Shown: positions 62,998 through 64,000 of the stretch, in pieces
Layout of the letters: each line of letters opens with the position of its first letter
Numbering within the stretch: the first letter of the stretch is position 1
NCBI GenBank assembly: GCA_021770825.1
Contig: JAETQD010000004.1
Location: 124,001 to 188,000 of the forward strand
Origin: Clostridium sp.
Lineage (GTDB): Bacteria; Bacillota; Clostridia; Lachnospirales; Lachnospiraceae
Reading direction: 5' to 3'
DNA: 64,000 nt
Program-made: the position numbers and the translations under genes
The notes under the pieces: generated by a model
Database searches by the model: none
What the model saw: the letters and a program-made list of their open reading frames with translations, nothing else
What the model was told of the DNA's origin: nothing

Positions 62998-64000
62998 ATG
63001 GGAAATAACCGATATGGAACCTATTGTGTGATCGGAGTCATTGCCGCTGCGGTCTGCCTCTTCGTGATGAAGGTGGACCGGATTGTGGAGGCAGTTTCTC
63101 TGGTATTTTCAGCAGCGGCCCCGCTGCTTTTAGGCTGTGTCATCGCCTACGTGTTGAATATTCTGCTGAAGCGGCTGGAGAAGCTTTATTTTCCCCATAC
63201 GGACCGGGCGGCGCTCATAAAAAGCCGCAGGCCGGTATGTATTCTTTTATCCTTTGTGGCCCTTTTTTTGATTCTGGTTTTTATTGTGAATCTGGTGGTG
63301 CCGGAGCTGCTGTCCAGTATCCGTCTCATGACAGATGAGATTCCGCCGGCTATTGAGAGCGCGAGAGTCTGGGCCATTGCCCATTCCGATGAAATTCCGG
63401 CTTTCCAGGACTCCTTAAAAAGAATGGATATTGACTGGCAGAACATGGCAAAAAAGACCATGGATTTTCTGGTGGCAGGAGCCGGAGGAATTTTCAGTTC
63501 CGTGGTTTCTGTGGTGTCAAAGGCTTTCGGAGCCGCCACAAAAGTCCTGATCGGGACAATTTTTGCCATCTATCTTCTGAGCGCCAAGGAAAGGCTCTGC
63601 GCCCAGGCGGACAAAATCATGCGGGCATTTTTAAAGCCGGAAACCAGGAAAAAGGTGCGCTATGTGGCGGGGACTTTCCATGAGACCTTCACAAGTTTTA
63701 TTGTGGGCCAGTGTATGGAGGCGGTGATCATCGGATGTCTCTGTGCCGTGGGAATGGCAGTGCTCAGGATGCCATATGCTGTTATGACCGGGGCCGTTGT
63801 GGGCGTTACCGCCCTGATTCCCGTGGTGGGTGCCTATATCGGAGCGGCAGTGGGAGCTTTTATGGTGTTCACGGTGAATCCCCTCCAGGCCGTTCTTTTT
63901 GTGGTTTTTCTGGTGATTCTCCAGCAGTTGGAGGGAAATCTGATTTATCCCAGAGTGGTGGGGGCTTCCATTGGGCTTCCGGGACTTTGGGTGCTGGCGG
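62998..64000 (+). CDS. AI-2E family transporter (PerM/YtvI-like), 3' end beyond the window
   Basis: The frame stays open from ATG 62998 to the window end, giving 334 residues so far. It has the AI-2E family pattern: two N-terminal membrane segments (GVIAAAVCLFVM; LLLGCVIAYVLNILLKRLEKLYF), LSFVALFLILVFIVNLVVPEL, a long soluble loop (residues 110-180), then a C-terminal group of segments with FTSFIVGQCMEAVIIGCLC, VGVTALIPVVGAYIGAAVGAFMVF and LQQLEGNLIYPRVVG, which is diagnostic. AAAAGGAGTACGG precedes the ATG. The name comes from one member; most homologues have other or unknown cargo. Confidence 0.9.
   Translation, partial: MGNNRYGTYCVIGVIAAAVCLFVMKVDRIVEAVSLVFSAAAPLLLGCVIAYVLNILLKRLEKLYFPHTDRAALIKSRRPVCILLSFVALFLILVFIVNLVVPELLSSIRLMTDEIPPAIESARVWAIAHSDEIPAFQDSLKRMDIDWQNMAKKTMDFLVAGAGGIFSSVVSVVSKAFGAATKVLIGTIFAIYLLSAKERLCAQADKIMRAFLKPETRKKVRYVAGTFHETFTSFIVGQCMEAVIIGCLCAVGMAVLRMPYAVMTGAVVGVTALIPVVGAYIGAAVGAFMVFTVNPLQAVLFVVFLVILQQLEGNLIYPRVVGASIGLPGLWVLA

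Overview
The window is about 64 kb of chromosome from a spore-forming, anaerobic Clostridia, most likely a Lachnospiraceae close to Clostridium symbiosum / Lachnoclostridium. The evidence is Spo0A with its own 0A box, NAD-type glutamate dehydrogenase and pyruvate phosphate dikinase that read like the well-studied C. symbiosum enzymes, and a typical Clostridia order rimP-nusA-rnpM-L7Ae-infB-rbfA-DHH-truB-ribF. I see no rRNA, tRNA, CRISPR array or intact mobile element.

Layout. 1-8.1 kb: end of ilvD, a DUF815 ATPase, spo0A, glgA, a DUF212 membrane protein and ppdK. 8.2-19.4 kb: a MocR-type regulator followed by one long operon: SDR dehydrogenase, two divergent homologues of the glycine-decarboxylase P-protein halves, an AcoX-like ATP-NAD kinase, a YtcJ-like amidohydrolase and a complete DctP/Q/M TRAP transporter. 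No gcvH or gcvT is present, and several P-protein signature motifs are replaced. I think this is an undescribed catabolic pathway for an imported amino-acid-like compound, and it is the main discovery candidate. 19.5-24.3 kb: two membrane proteins and a histidine kinase/response regulator pair. 24.3-27 kb: an SDR, a DtxR-type metal regulator, and across a shared control region DUF2325, DUF3793 and a broken flavodoxin. 27-34.3 kb: an unusual transcription regulator, gdhA with a long palindrome-rich leader, a 2-hydroxyacid dehydrogenase, an M20 amidohydrolase, a truncated symporter and threonine aldolase, that is, amino-acid metabolism.

34.4-41.3 kb: ECF sigma factor with its membrane partner, divergent aroE/aroK sharing one symmetric promoter, an aminotransferase, RidA, a CapA-like protein and an EamA transporter. 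41.3-42.6 kb: a graveyard of mobile-element genes (AlbA_2-type proteins and ParA, all broken). 42.7-47 kb: a Tet(M)-like translational GTPase fused to a YacP/Rae1-type NYN nuclease, then glpK. 47.1-54.1 kb: an amidohydrolase and a five-gene peptide-type ABC transporter, with a strong terminator between the binding protein and the permeases. 54.1-64 kb: the translation/transcription operon, whose IF2 carries 13 exact-length repeats, ending in a cut-off AI-2E family transporter gene.

Coordinates of starts were chosen from Shine-Dalgarno spacing. All family names come from reading motifs by eye; no database search was run.
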